In this document: one piece after another, positions 1 to 12,105 of the stretch | Layout of the letters: every line of letters begins with the position of its first letter | Numbering within the stretch: the stretch's first letter is position 1 | Source of the DNA: Gloeophyllum trabeum ATCC 11539 | Lineage: Eukaryota; Basidiomycota; Agaricomycetes; Gloeophyllales; Gloeophyllaceae | Reading direction: 5' to 3' | DNA length: 64,000 nucleotides | Assembly: GCF_000344685.1 (NCBI RefSeq) | Contig: NW_006920417.1 | Location: forward strand, 1,056,800-1,120,799 | The notes under the pieces: model-generated | What the model was told of the DNA's origin: nothing | The model's input: only the letters and a program-made list of their open reading frames with translations | The model's database searches: none | Made by a program: the position numbers and the translations under genes

Positions 1-3000
1 AATTGGGGTCTGGGCAACATCGAGCGGGATGAGATTAGGATGCATATAAAGCAGGAAGAGCTTACCTCCATGCTCGTGGGCTGTCAGGCGCTGTACTAGT
101 TGATAGACGGTACCAGCACGAACAGCACCATCGGGCTCGATGATGATTTCGTTGGAATCGTACGTCGGACGAAGATACCAGGGTTTCGCATTAGCATTCA
201 TTTTCTCTGCTACTCCTCGCGGGACCTCGTCCCCGAGCAGCTTGGCGAGCTTGCTGCCCTTGTTTCCCCGGGACGGAGATTTACTAACCATACCCGGCAC
301 TGCATAGCCTATCAGTAAGTAAGAAGAAATGAGGAGCGAAGCCAAGCTCAATTACCTTCGTCATCAAATATTGAGTTTGTATCGTCATCGATATTGAGAC
401 CGGGCGCTCCAGTCGAAGTCGGGCTTATAAGGGGGTCGATGGATGCATCCTGACCAGACCAAGTGGGTGTTATCGGCATGTCCGTATTGCTCTCAGAGCG
501 GTAACTGTCATTCGTAGACTGTGATCCCTTGGAGAACATGGAGTCCGGATTTGTGTAGAGACGACCGCGAGGCTTGCTGAGCGCAAGCTCCGTATCAACA
601 ATATCATCGGCCTCGGATTCTAGGAATGAATCGGAAAGCGAGTTGATGTCACTGCTGTAGGCCGTGTCACGGGCTATACCAGCGTCGATCGACTGTTGAT
701 ACTCTGGTCCAGCAAGCTCTGCCTGGTCCTGGCCTACAACCAATAACGACTCGAGACTCTCCTGGACCATATTGAGATTGGATCTCAATGAAGTGGCCAA
801 GATGTCGAGGTAATCCAGATCCAATGGATTGTCACGCATATCGGGGGACATATGCTGCATGGCCACCAATAATAGAGCTCCGTCGTCATACAGGGCCTGA
901 GCTGCCGCCTCGAGAGTACGCAGAAGTAAACGAGCCTTGTCCACAGCTTGAAGGTACGCCTGTTCCTGCGCGGGAAGCGTAGACGCACCATGGATGCCCT
1001 GTACATCCACATGTCGCTTCACGGAAATGTCCCCCACATACCTGAGGAATGCCGACAGGTGCGTTACGATGGCTTGACAACTAGATGCAACTGGAGCAAC
1101 GGCTGTGGCAAGCGTCAACCTATGAGGTCTGTCATATTCAAAGGACGTGCTCACCAGCCGTCATGGTGGAATCCCGCAATGAAGTCATCAAGACCCGGAT
1201 CTGCTCGTGAACACGAAGCTCCAGGTCTCGGACATCCGCAACAGCCTCCGCGGACAAAACCTTGGACGGAATCTTCTCTCTATTATCCGTGGCAATAAAT
1301 CCAAACCCCTTCCAGCTGCCAGCTGAACCGGCTCCGGGAAGTCCAGGACCTATGTTTTCTGTCGAAAACACCCCGTGTAGCCGCTTTGTTGGAAATTTTA
1401 CCTGGCGTTCCTGAAGTGACATTTGATTATGGTATTTTTGCACTTCAGTTACGAACGAAACGATGGCGCGCTCTAGTTCTGCTACATCAGTTTCTATACG
1501 ATTGGGCGTCTCGTTGGTAGATGAGCCGGAATCGTACTGCATAGCACGCGCTGAGAGAACTAATTTGGATAACGTCGCTGTCACCTTCCGCTGTGCTGGC
1601 TTTAGATGACTCTGCAAGGCCTGAGCGGTGGTGTTGAACTTGTAGTCGCGAGCACTGGGTGGAAGGGCGGCTTGTGGGACCTGACCGAATGGGGGTGTCG
1701 ACACGTAGAGGAGATTACGGATGGAAAGAACAGTATTCAGAACACGCCTATCAAGGACGTCATCCTGTTCCCGAAGTCGCGTGATGCCGTCGAGCCGTAT
1801 GCTATCCCCTACAGCTGCGATAGCCTCGCGAGCTATAGCGGATAGATCGGTGACAGACTCTGGAGGGTAGGGCTCAAGAGCCTGTTGCAAAGTCTGTGCT
1901 AGTCGCTCCGCGGAAGTCAGCTCCAGTGCGCTATTCTGCTCCATTGATCGGGCTTTATGCCCGTTGGCGCTGGTGTACCCGTTTGTCGACCTTGAGCGCT
2001 GTGTGCTGGACGCGATTGACCGCCCGCCCTCCCGAGGGTGCACGTCTGAATCGTCTGAGTAGACGCTCATACGGTCACCAGTACCGCTGCTGCTCTGGGT
2101 TCGGGAGACCGATGACTCTGAACGCAGGCGACCACCTGGTGCGACGATGGTGTCGCGATTACCAGGAACGTCGTCGTAGCCCAAGTCGCGAGCGAGCTCA
2201 TCGTCGCTAGTACCAGAGTCTGCATTTGGCAGCGTCCACCGCCATTGCCCGGTCACCTTGTTGTAATAGTAATACGACATCCCGTCGTCTGCCAGTCGCC
2301 GAACCCAAGGCTCGGGCGTACCAGTTCGTTTGCTTACGCCAAATCCGGCTGGTCTTGAGGCCTCCTGCACCGGTCTGACAATATCAGATGGTGCATTACC
2401 AGCTATCCCATTTCTGCTTGCTCCCGCGCTTGTCCCGGAACGCGAGCTCGATGGTGATGCGATGGTATTGAGGTCGTTCGCAGCCCTACTGCCCTCATCC
2501 TCAGGGGGCAAGTCTCTAGAACGCTCTCCGGTTTGGGTGTTGACATAATAAATCTAATGGGGCAGACATAAGACCGCGCGGGACTGCAGGGCACACTGAA
2601 CGACACGCACTTGGCCATCAGGCGTAACCTCGGGTACCCAAAAATCACTGGAGGCTGTCCCACTTGCCATAGCTGACGATGCGAGTTCCCGCATAGCGTC
2701 CCGTGCGCTCGCGAGCTCCGTGTCTCCATCTAACCATTCGCTGTCCGATTGAGGCTGACCCCTGGAAAGACTATGTGCCATATCCACGACAGAGGAGGCA
2801 TCTACCTGGGAACTGTTCGCTGCAGGGGCAGCCTCTGAGCCAGACAGGGCAGCCTCCGCCTCTTGATCCGAGATAACGGTCACGTAGTTTGAAGGAAACC
2901 ATCCCCTCTCCTCGCCAAGCAAGCCGTCCCACCAGCCGGAGTCGAGCCTCGTCAGGACCTCGATGACATCGTTCCGTCGGAAGGATAGGGCTGAAGCATC

Positions 3001-3159
3001 CTGAGCTTCGTAGTCGTACAGTGCTCTACAAAAGAACGTCGTGATAAACTGTTCGTCCTCCGCTGGAGCTTGTTGAGCATGATCGACAGTACCGCCAGAG
3101 GAGTTGGCCATCCGAGGATGCAGACCACCGGAGTAAGCGGAGGATGCCAGAGCGGCCAT
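1..3159 (-). CDS. CDC25: Ras guanine-nucleotide exchange factor, Cdc25/Ste6 type (3' end missing)
   Basis: Likely activator of Ras by GDP release. Exons read as 3159-2611, 2553-1155, 1090-356, 308-66 and 9-1; all join in phase across introns of 47-64 bp. An N-terminal SH3 domain (about residues 42-95, starting ALYDYEAQD and containing GWWDG) is followed by two WW-like segments. The first (FWVPEVTPDGQ, then YYVNTQTGE across intron 1) lacks the second Trp; the second (EPWVRR...YYYYNKVTGQWRWTLP) is complete. A long Ser-rich and helical middle region follows. RasGEF_N begins at VRAGTVYQLVQRLTAHEHG, and the last bases continue it as DPN. The catalytic Cdc25 domain must lie left of the window. The start at 3159 is the first ATG before the SH3 domain. 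The family call is firm; the exact orthologue is inferred. Confidence 0.85.
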
Positions 3160-3411
3160 GTAGCGCGAGCGCTGACTGAGTCAGCGACGACGGCGAGCTC
3201 GATATTGGACGAGAAGGACAGCAGAGGCGGGAAGCTAGGATTGATGATGGGGGAAGCGTCCGTCCATCCTTCGCTACAATCTGCTTACATAAGCAAAAGC
3301 TGGAATACGCAAATGAAATGCCTCCGGCCGCGCGTCGCAAAGGTGAACCTTTCCGGACTGACCACTGCATTGCAAATCTGGTAACATACACAACGCTCTA
3401 CAACTATATAT

Positions 3412-6400
3412 TTATCGTTTGAGCGTCCTCTGTTTCTCCGCAAACTCGACAATTTTTCTGTCCACAAACATCCCCTTGCGTTCTCGCACCGCATCCATGT
3501 AGGTCTTTGCCACATTCGACCGGTCAGCCTTGTCACCGAGATCCTCGAGCTCCTCCTCAGTCGTGGGTACCCAGAACGGATCCTGATCCAACAACTCGTA
3601 GCTGCAGAGCTAGTGAGCACGAATAATAAAACATAATATGAATAACTTACCCGCTAAAGATCAGTTGAGGACTGGCAGCTCCGGAAGTCCGTTTCCGGAT
3701 ATCTATAGCAGCACATCGGTATTTCCTCACGGCCAAAGGGAAAATACGCACCGTCTGCGAACCCAAAACTCTCCACGACAGGTAGCAGCGCTCTTATGCT
3801 GAAGAATGACGTGCCTTCCTTCATTTCTTCAGATACAATACGCCCTCGTCGGCGAGCCACAACGCCGTACACCTTGCCCAGCACCTCAGCTGCATGGTAA
3901 CGGCTCAGTACTCTCACTCCCTTCCAAGGAAGATTGAATAGACTCACTAGAAGCTTGGATGTCGCATGTATACATTGCGAGCATCAGACGGGGTGACCAG
4001 TCCAGCAGACCATTTCTACACGCCTCCCTCACAGCAGAGATCAACGACCCAGTAACTTGTGCAATCCTGTTATGCTCTACAGAAGCACGTGATAAATATG
4101 TAAAGCCAGGTCTGGAAGACGCTCACGTTTTTCTTCTTCGATCCGGTTCTCATCCACCTCGAAACTTTCCAGGAAGTAGGCGAGACCTTCAACCGGCTCC
4201 GCGCACAGTGGCCCTTGGAACGTCGCAAACTGGAACCCAGTCTCGACATGTCCCTCCAAGTCTCGCATCGACTGCTCCGCTGCACTCTGCACTTCCTTAT
4301 CCTCACCCGCCCTCAACCTGTCCATCCTCCTACGCAACCTACACAATCCCATCAGTCAGATCCTTAACAGTATAGTGAAACCCTCAGAGGAGAACGCACG
4401 AATTCGGACTGACCGGCCACCTCGTATCCACGAGGATGCACGCCCCCGCGCCCTGCGGCCCAAACGCCCATATCCTGTCCGCGACATCCGCCCACTCGCC
4501 CCCCACCTTCACACACTCCTCCTTCAAACTTGTCCAAAAATTCTCCGGCTTCACCGTCGGCTTCCTATACACCTCGTCCTGCAGCCCCACTTCCTCCTCT
4601 TCCTCCGCCTCCTCCTCCCCTTGCGACTTACGCTCGCGCTGTATGCGCTTCAGGATCATGAGATTGTCCAGAATGAAATCGTGCAGCGGCTTCGGCAGCG
4701 GGGCCGCGCGTATCGTAAACTTCACGAGATTGTGGATTGTTGCGCCTTTGATCGTGCCCCGCTTCGCCGGGGCGAACTTGGGCGGTGGCATGTCCACGCC
4801 CTTCACCGCCGTCTCTCTGAAAGGCACGATCGGCGCCGACCCGTGTATCGCAACACCCGCGAACCGATCCTTCAGATCCCGCAAGCACCTCTGGGATTAA
4901 CGTGAGCCGTTGCACATCGTGGACCAGGGTAGCAAGACCTCACCTCCAAATGCAGCTCGCCCGCGCCCAAGATAACGTGCTCGCCTGTCTGCTGCTGGAA
5001 CGTCTCCACGCAGGGGTCCGCCTGGCTTAGCAGCTTCAACCCGCGCACCAATTTCGGCATATCCGCAGGCGACTCCGGCTCCACCGCTATTCTCACAATC
5101 GGCGCGGCCTACATGGAAAGGAAAGCTCAGTATCCCGCAACCAGGCCATGAAGACATACACACGTTTTGGTATACCGCCCCAAGGTTCACCAAACACCCG
5201 TCGACATCCGTTTCTCCCTCTCCAGGCGCACATATCGTCGCGCTCCTCCACACCTTCCCCTCGAGTCCCCGGATGGCAAACACGTTCCCCGCCCTCACGC
5301 TCTCCACCGGGACCAGCTCCCTCCCCATAATCAAGTAAAGCCCCTCCACGTGCGCCTCCAACACTCTCTTCCGATTCCTTGGATGGGAGGGGCCCAGGGC
5401 ATTATCGTACTTCGGCAAGACACACCTCACATCCTTACCGCGCTTGATAACCCCCGAATAAAGCCGCGCAAAACCCAACACCGCCTCCCCATCGTCCTCT
5501 ACATTCCCCGGCCCCGGTTCCTGCATCGCCTCCGTCCCCTTCTTCTCCTCCCCACTACCGTTCCCATTCGCCTCGATAGGGGTACCGTTCGCCTCCGCCG
5601 GCTGCCCCGCCCTCTCCCTCGCCTCCCGCGCCTGCCTCGCGCGCGCCCTCATCTCCTCCGCCGTCAAGGGCCGCGCCTTATTCTCAGGCAGCTCCCGATC
5701 CGGCAAGACGAACATCTTGCTCACATACGCAACCACCGCCGCCCTCTCCCGCGCATCGCACGCGTACAGATTCTCCTCCAACTTTGACTTAGGCGCGACG
5801 GTCGCCTCGTGCAGGTCCGGGTAGAGCATCTTGGGGATGCGCAAGCGCTGCGACTCGGAGGGCGGCGGGACGACGTCGATGACCGCCTGGATGATACCCG
5901 TGGAAAGCGGCAGCCATTGCGTGAGGATCTGCGAGAGCAGCTGTCGCGCGTCTTTCGACTTGAGGTCGCGGGGCGGGATTTTGAGGTTGAGCGATGTGAC
6001 GATCTTATTCACCTTTTCTGGGTTCCTGAGTAGTACGTTCAGTAATAGCGGTATTGTAGAGATGGCGACACACCTACGGGTTGAGCGACACGGCATCGTA
6101 CACGGCCCACAGATTCTCCAGCACAAACTGCACGAACAGCGGCTTCAGTGCCCGCCCGCGCAGATGTTTATGACTGATGACGCGCTTCGTCTTGGGGTCC
6201 AAATAAAAATCGCCCCAAAGCACCCTCCTCAAATTCCCCTCCTTGATCCCCAGCTTCGCCGCGAACAACTGCGCGAACTTGCCCACACGGAACCCCCACC
6301 CGTCAATGGCGCTCGCAAAGATCACATTGCCCCTCTCTGGCGCGAAATAGATGTCCTCGTCGTCCTTCTCCTGGAACTCCTCGCCCTCGTTGACTATCGC

Positions 6401-7246
6401 GTCCGCCTCCGCCGCGTGCGCCTCCTTCTTGGACGCGAGCCGCCGCTCGCGCTCCTCGCGCCAGCGCAGGTCGTCCTCCATGCGCTCCGAGGCGAAGAAG
6501 CCGCCCATGACGGCGTTGACCTGCTCAATGAGCTGCGCGAGGTGGTGGTAGGCCTCGACGGGCGCAAGCTTGAGCTCGGTGATGAGCCGGTCAATTTTGT
6601 TGATGACGAGGATGGGCTTGAGGCGGTCTTGCCAGGCCTGTCGGAGGACGGCGATGGTCTGCAAGTAACAGTGGTATCATTAGTTAATGCTTGTATGGAA
6701 AGTATGACCAAAAGTGAGGTAGTATAGACAGTCGCATGAATCGCGACACAAGAGTGCTACCTCGACGAAGGGCGAGTATACAATGAAGTCCTGAGAGATG
6801 TGGGACCACGGCTCATAAGTGAGATCACGACTTACCTGCGTGCATACGCCCTCCACAGCATCCACAAGTACAAGAGCCCCGTCCACAAGCCGGGATGCAG
6901 TAGAGACCTCACTGGAGAAATCTACATGTCCAGGTGTATCGATCATATTGATTATATACGTCCTCAGCGAGCTTCCTATAAGACTCTGTCAACCAGTCCG
7001 CCGAGCATCCACTGAGCACGTACCTCCCTCCTTGACCTGGAACTTGAGCGAGACGGCACTACTCTCCATGGTAATCCCTCGCTCCTGCTCGTCCTCTCGA
7101 CTGTCCAGGTAGCGCAGCTTTCCGGCCATTCTTTGCGAGATGATGTTGTTCGCAGCGAGGAGCGCGTCCATGACTGTGGTCTTGCCATGGTCGACATGGC
7201 CGCAGCAGGTGACGCAGCGGACGTCCTCGGCTTTTGAAGTCGACAT
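3412..7246 (-). CDS. RIA1: Elongation factor-like GTPase 1 (60S ribosome maturation)
   Basis: EF-2-like GTPase. The known family role is to act with Sdo1/SBDS to release Tif6/eIF6 from pre-60S subunits in the cytoplasm. The first exon has the P-loop GHVDHGKT and switch region [14 protein letters not shown]. The next has DTPGHVDF after an intron that splices in frame (KEGG to SSLRTYIIN). NKIDRL follows in exon 3. An acidic insertion typical of EFL1 comes next, then domain II, domain III ([14 protein letters not shown]), domain IV and domain V. The C-terminus [13 protein letters not shown]...EKQRTLKR is a recognisable family ending. Eight or more exons. The start at 7246 ([12 protein letters not shown]) is chosen because conservation begins there; an in-frame ATG at 7399 would add 51 residues of unlikely sequence. 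Confidence 0.93.
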
Positions 7247-7902
7247 TTGTGATGAGGACGAAGGCAAAGGGTGGTCGCGTATGTATCCTACGACGAAGTC
7301 ACAGACGGCACCGGAAAACAAGCTTTGACTGGATCGCGATCGTATCTTGAGTCGGTCGGTGCCGACGACGCACACACAAGCGCCCACATCGCCGGCCACG
7401 ATGGCCAGCTTTGACTTGCTTCAGCATTCGCCTTTGTCGCTTCAGACGAGACAAACGGAAGTTTACTATGTTCCTTCCCTATGGACAACACATTTGCCTC
7501 AGCGGTGAACTTGCCCGCTGCCCTGAAACTTAGACCCGTTATCCGGACTGCCGAGGGGCGACGTACCCAAGTCGGCTTCCGTATGCCATTGTATTCTATG
7601 CAACCGCTAGGACTCGCGCTCCATTTCGGAGTGGTACTAGGTACGGGATTGTGTATCTTCCAATGCGAAATCGACGCTGACAAGGATGGATTTATCCTCA
7701 ATAGATTAGCCTTACACGCACGCTATACTCTTCTCATTTTCGAGCGAAGGTCGGGGCCGCGTCACTTGACGCGCCCCTCCGAGTCCAGTTCACCGTTATC
7801 CCAAGCTTCATGCATAAATAGCGTGCACCCGTCCCGCCCATCCCCTTTAACCCACGTCTCGTACTCTCGCCCCTCTCATTCACCACCCATACTCTCACCA
7901 TA
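7247..7902. other. Divergent intergenic region, EFL1 / aldo-keto reductase
   Basis: No gene is supported here. The region holds the promoters of two divergent genes. Open frames such as 7481-7903 lack domain-like sequence and are not called. Confidence 0.5.
7813..7820 (+). promoter_or_regulatory. TATA-like element of the aldo-keto reductase gene
   Basis: CATAAATAG lies about 85 bp before the ATG at 7903, a plausible core-promoter spacing for a fungal gene. Only the motif and its distance support it. Confidence 0.35.
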
Positions 7903-9270
7903 ATGTCGCTCTGGGGCCCCCCTCCGCCGCCGAAGACCAAGCTCGGCCGCTACCGCCAGCTCTCGAAGCTCGCGGGCGTGCACGTCTCGCCGCTCCAGCT
8001 CGGTGCGATGAGCATCGGCGACAAGTGGGCGCAGTACGGCATGGGTGCGATGGACAAGGAGGCGTCGTTCAAGCTCCTTGACGCCTTTTACGACGCCGGC
8101 GGGAACTTTATCGACACTGCGAACAACTAGTGAGTGGCGTCTGCAGCATACTTAAATACTAGCAATCACTGATGTATGCGCGCATACAGTCAGGATGAGA
8201 GTTCAGAGGAGTTCATCGGCGAATGGGCGGAGAAGCGGGGCATCCGCGACCAACTCATCATCGCCACCAAGGCAAGTCCCTCATCCTGCCGTCGCAGCTG
8301 CCTCAAAGCTAACGCCCGCGCAGTACACCACCAACTACAAACGCGGTCAAGACGCCATCGCGATCAAAGCCAACTACACAGGGAACAACGTCAAATCCAT
8401 GCTCATCTCCGTCACCGACTCCCTCCGGAAACTCCGCACCTCATACATCGACATCCTCTACGTGCACTGGTGGGACTGGGACACGTCCATTGAGGAGGTC
8501 ATGGACGGGCTGCACACACTCGTATTGCAGGGCAAAGTCCTGTACCTGGGCATCAGCGACTCCCCCGCGTGGGTCGTCGCGCAGGCGAACCAGTACGCGC
8601 GCGACGCGAAGAAGACGCCGTTCTGCGTGTATCAGGGCGCGTGGAACGTCATGGCGCGCGACTTTGAGCGCGACATCATCCCGATGGCGCGCCAGTGGGG
8701 CATGGCGCTCGCACCGTGGAACGTTTTGGCTGCGGGCAAGATCCGCACGGACGCGGAGGAGGAGCGCAGGCGCCAGACGGGCGAGAAGGGACGGATGGCG
8801 ATGGACCCTAACTGGGAACGGAATGAGGACGAGAAGAAGGTATCGCGCGCGCTGGAGAAGGTCGCCGGGGAGGTGGGTGCGAAGAGTATCACGGCTGGTG
8901 CGTGTCTCGTGTTTTTGGATGGTTGTATGCGCGGGTATTCACTAGCATCTGTAGTCGCCATCGCATACGTGATGCACAAGGCGCCCTACGTCTTCCCCAT
9001 CATCGGCGGGAGGAAGATCGAGCACCTCATGGACAACATCCAGGCGCTCGACATCTCCCTCTCCGACGAGCAGATCGCCTACATCGAGAGCATCATCCCC
9101 TTCAATCCCGGCTTTCCCTCTTGGTTCATCGTGAGTGGTCTTGTCTCTAGAAACTGAGGAACCAACACTGACGATCGTGACAGGGGGATGGGACCAAGCC
9201 CAGCATGCTCATGGCGAGCACGGCTCACTTTGATAGAGTTGACCCTCCCAAGCCGATTCGGCCCCTGTAG
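7903..9270 (+). CDS. Aldo-keto reductase, aryl-alcohol dehydrogenase (AAD) type
   Basis: Cytosolic NADP-dependent reductase family that interconverts aryl aldehydes and alcohols; in wood-decay fungi linked to veratryl-type aromatics (family knowledge, substrate not shown here). Exons 7903-8129, 8190-8271, 8324-8897, 8955-9130 and 9184-9270 give 381 aa. Motifs: [41 protein letters not shown] (catalytic Lys strand), [12 protein letters not shown] (catalytic His), [28 protein letters not shown]. Intron 2 (8272-8323) starts with GC (GCAAGT) rather than GT; skipping it gives the conserved [11 protein letters not shown]. The other introns are GT-AG. Confidence 0.93.
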
Positions 9271-9869
9271 GTCATGGTGGGCTGTAGAATGAGATTGTAT
9301 CGTATGTATCGTTGGTGGGATGGCCGTTGAATCAATTAATCACTTACCGCCCCTGATGTGCGTGCATCCCTAAACCCTAACCTTAGGGTATGGATGTAAG
9401 TTTACGGTCACGGAAGCTACACCGTGACCTGTAGCTTGCTTGCCAGTGTTCCAGTGTAGCCTCGCTACCCTTACACATTCGGGGGGGGGGGGGGGCAATG
9501 GTCGGTCGAGTGCAGCAGGTGTAGTCCGTTCCGCTACCTGTTATTTTCTGTCATCTATCCCCGGTAATATCAAGGATACACGCGGCGACACGGTTGCAGC
9601 CAGCACGCCTCGTCACGTCTCCGTCAAAGTTCAGAGCCACCCCTTGCCTCCACCCTTCACCCAATCGCGTGGAAAATTCCATCTCCCAGGCTGATCGTCG
9701 TCGAGGGAGATCCTTCTTAGACATGAGCAACAGTAAGACGTGTAGCTATAGCCAGCCAGAATGGTCTGTTCATGGTCTGCAGAGGTGTCTGCAGTTCGGT
9801 CTTCACAGGTGTCTCAGTTCGCTCCACGTCCTTCCAAGGGCTAAGATTTAGGTACGTTGTACTATTTTA
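9271..9869. other. Intergenic region with G-tract and telomere-like motif
   Basis: No gene is seen. It contains a run of 15 G (9481-9495) and a 21-bp stretch with CCCTAAA, CCCTAA and then an inverted TTAGGG (9368-9388). It lies between the 3' ends of convergent genes. Confidence 0.5.
9481..9495. repeat. Homopolymer G15 tract
   Basis: Fifteen consecutive G in an intergenic region: a likely length-variable microsatellite or a possible quadruplex-forming tract. Confidence 0.9.
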
Positions 9870-11769
9870 CTACCCTAGGTAATGTATAGGGGTATTGCTT
9901 TCTGCGTAATCACACAATCGCTCCATTGGAGGACTCTGCAGCATGTTCTCCAGGATCCGCTGGTCCACGGCCCATCTCGACTTTCGTATTACTTGGTCCC
10001 TCAGTGTGACATCCTTCCGTGAGCTTGAGGGAAATGGGTATCGCGCTTCTGGAACCACGATTTCCACAAGCTCACTAGAAGAACTCTCAGTGCCATCGCA
10101 TTCCGTGAAGGTGTCCGGGCCTCCCACTAGGAAAGGGTATTCCTTCCAGCTCTTGACCCAGCTGTATGTGCGCTGACTCAGGTATACATAGCTTCGCAGG
10201 TGATAACACCGTCCCTCTGGGTCATGCTCCTGCAGAAGCATCGCCCGTATGTTGTTGGCGTCGTGGGCTGGTGTTCCACCCGGATAATATTCATTGAACC
10301 AGCCCAACAGGACAACAAACGCCTCCGCCCCGCCTGTCACTTCCGGTCTTGCTCCACTATCCACTGCTTGCTCCAACGAATCATTCTCTTTCCTGACTTT
10401 CCAGCGTGAGCCATCCACGGCGGTGATGACACTTGGTCGTGTAGGGGCAACCTGTGCCTGATCAGTCTGCGACCCTTCGGCTTTTTGTAGAAGCCTGGTG
10501 ATAGGAACGGCTTTCCCTTCGAACTTGAGATAACCATGCTCATCCATGCTGCCGTGAGGCATAGGGCAGAGTGCGTCTACATATGGATACTCGTTGGTGA
10601 TCAAATGGGACACCTGTTGCCCACCCTCTTTGGTCGGTACCAGAGCTTTACCGGCGACACTTGTTTGCGGGAATGCGGCAAACGTCGACAGATACCTGCA
10701 AGGTGCAATGCGGAACGCTACGCCGAGCCATGATGCTTCTTCGCGCTTGCGCAAAATCTCGGAGGCTAGGGCCATGGTTGCACAAAGGCGATCATTTCTG
10801 GAGAAGCTTTTCGTATCAAGTGTGACGCCGAAGAGGCCCATGATGCTGAAGACCATGTCCACCGGCCTCGACGATGTTCGCATGAGTGAACTCTGCCAAA
10901 TTGCGTAATTCTTTGCGGTGGTGTCGAAGATGCCTTCCAGGTCCATGGCGACAGTGAGGGCAGCGATGTTAGGTGCGAGAACCTTCCTCTGTGGTTGCCA
11001 AAAGGGCGGGTCATTATATGAGTGGCTCTCGATGTCGCTGAACATGGCTGCCTTAACCATATATGGTTTGGCTTGGTTCCTTTCCGTCGATGTGAAGGAT
11101 AGGTACCCCACAGTACATGCCTCCAGGATCATCGGCATGGAAGCCATAGCAGACTCCTTGATCATGACCTCCTGGACGTGTTGCAACTTTCCCTCACCAC
11201 CCCGAGCCTCACCTGACCCCAGTCTCCATTCGAAAAGAACATGAACCTCTGGAGGGGCCAAGACTTCCTGTAGTGTCCAGCCACGATGTATCCAAGTGGT
11301 CTCCTCATCTAGTCGGACCAGTCGCTGCATGCCTCCTGGGAGGACAATGCAGAGGGAGCAATCTTGATATATTCCAAACATCTTGCGAATCTGCCAATTC
11401 TTGTCATCTGTATTCGTCTGCATGATGCATAACCGGTCCATCCAGATGTGAGGGATTCCGCGATGCAAGGATGCAGCAGCAGCATGGCATAGGACCTCGA
11501 CATTGATTCGGTCTCCCCGCTCATCCTGTTTGATCTTGAGCCACCTATTTTCCGTGGAGGGCAGCAGACCTAGCCCTCTCCATACGTAGGAAATCGCGGA
11601 GTATTTCATGCTCTCTCTGTCTGTGAATTCTTGGAGGCACAAACACGTCATCCTCCACGAGCGCCCTGCAATCCGCTAAGCGATATCGCTCTGGCGTAGC
11701 GGATATGGTGATATCCACAGGTTGCTCGCCGTGTCCTGGTATGGCCTCTTCATATATAATGGTAGGCAT
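9870..11769 (-). CDS. HET-domain (heterokaryon incompatibility) protein, with apparent frameshift
   Basis: HET domains trigger a cell-death reaction after fusion of incompatible hyphae in other fungi; here the role is inferred. The main frame (9870-11651) encodes SAISYVWRG, PHIWMDRLCIMQ, KNWQIRKMFGIYQ, CIVLPGG and WIHRGWTLQEVLAPPEV, the ordered core of a HET domain. It ends in RKSRWAVDQRILENML and SPPMERL. The expected N-terminus (from 11769: ATPERYRLADCRALVEDD) is in another frame. The switch falls at the T-run at 11641-11643; removing one T would join EDDV to LCLQEF. No intron of usual size explains it. It could be a real lesion, an assembly error, or use of the internal ATG at 11651. It is divergent from the membrane-protein gene at 12106, 336 bp away. 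Confidence 0.82.
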
Positions 11770-12105
11770 AGTCTGTCCGGCTGCGCGTTGTAAGCTGTCG
11801 ACACCAATGGCGAACTAGGCAATCGGCGTACGTCTGTGTGCTTCGAGTGTGCAGGTCTCGCCGAAAGGCGATGGGTTCCAGGACCGCCGCTGGCCGGATC
11901 GATACCCACCACAAATTTCCGCAAACAAGGCCAAAGATAGACGGTGAGTGCCTAAGGTTGTGAGTGGCGCCCACCTATTCATAAAAGGGTGGATCTGATA
12001 TGGTTTGGGGCGTCTGCTTTCATTTCGAAGGATGGAAGTTAATGCGGAGACATGCAGCATCAATGCCTGTCGATTCCCTCATACTGTACACATACCAAGA
12101 GCAGA
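11770..12105. promoter_or_regulatory. Shared divergent promoter region of the HET / membrane-protein pair
   Basis: A 336-bp gap between head-to-head genes, with no other gene visible. Co-regulation is inferred from geometry only. Confidence 0.4.

Noticed and set aside
4375..5787. Long plus-strand frames across EFL1
   Set aside because: Pro/Arg/Leu-rich shadows of the minus-strand GTPase exons.
7247..7399. N-terminal extension of EFL1 from the ATG at 7399
   Set aside because: The 51 extra residues do not resemble the family, which begins just before the P-loop.
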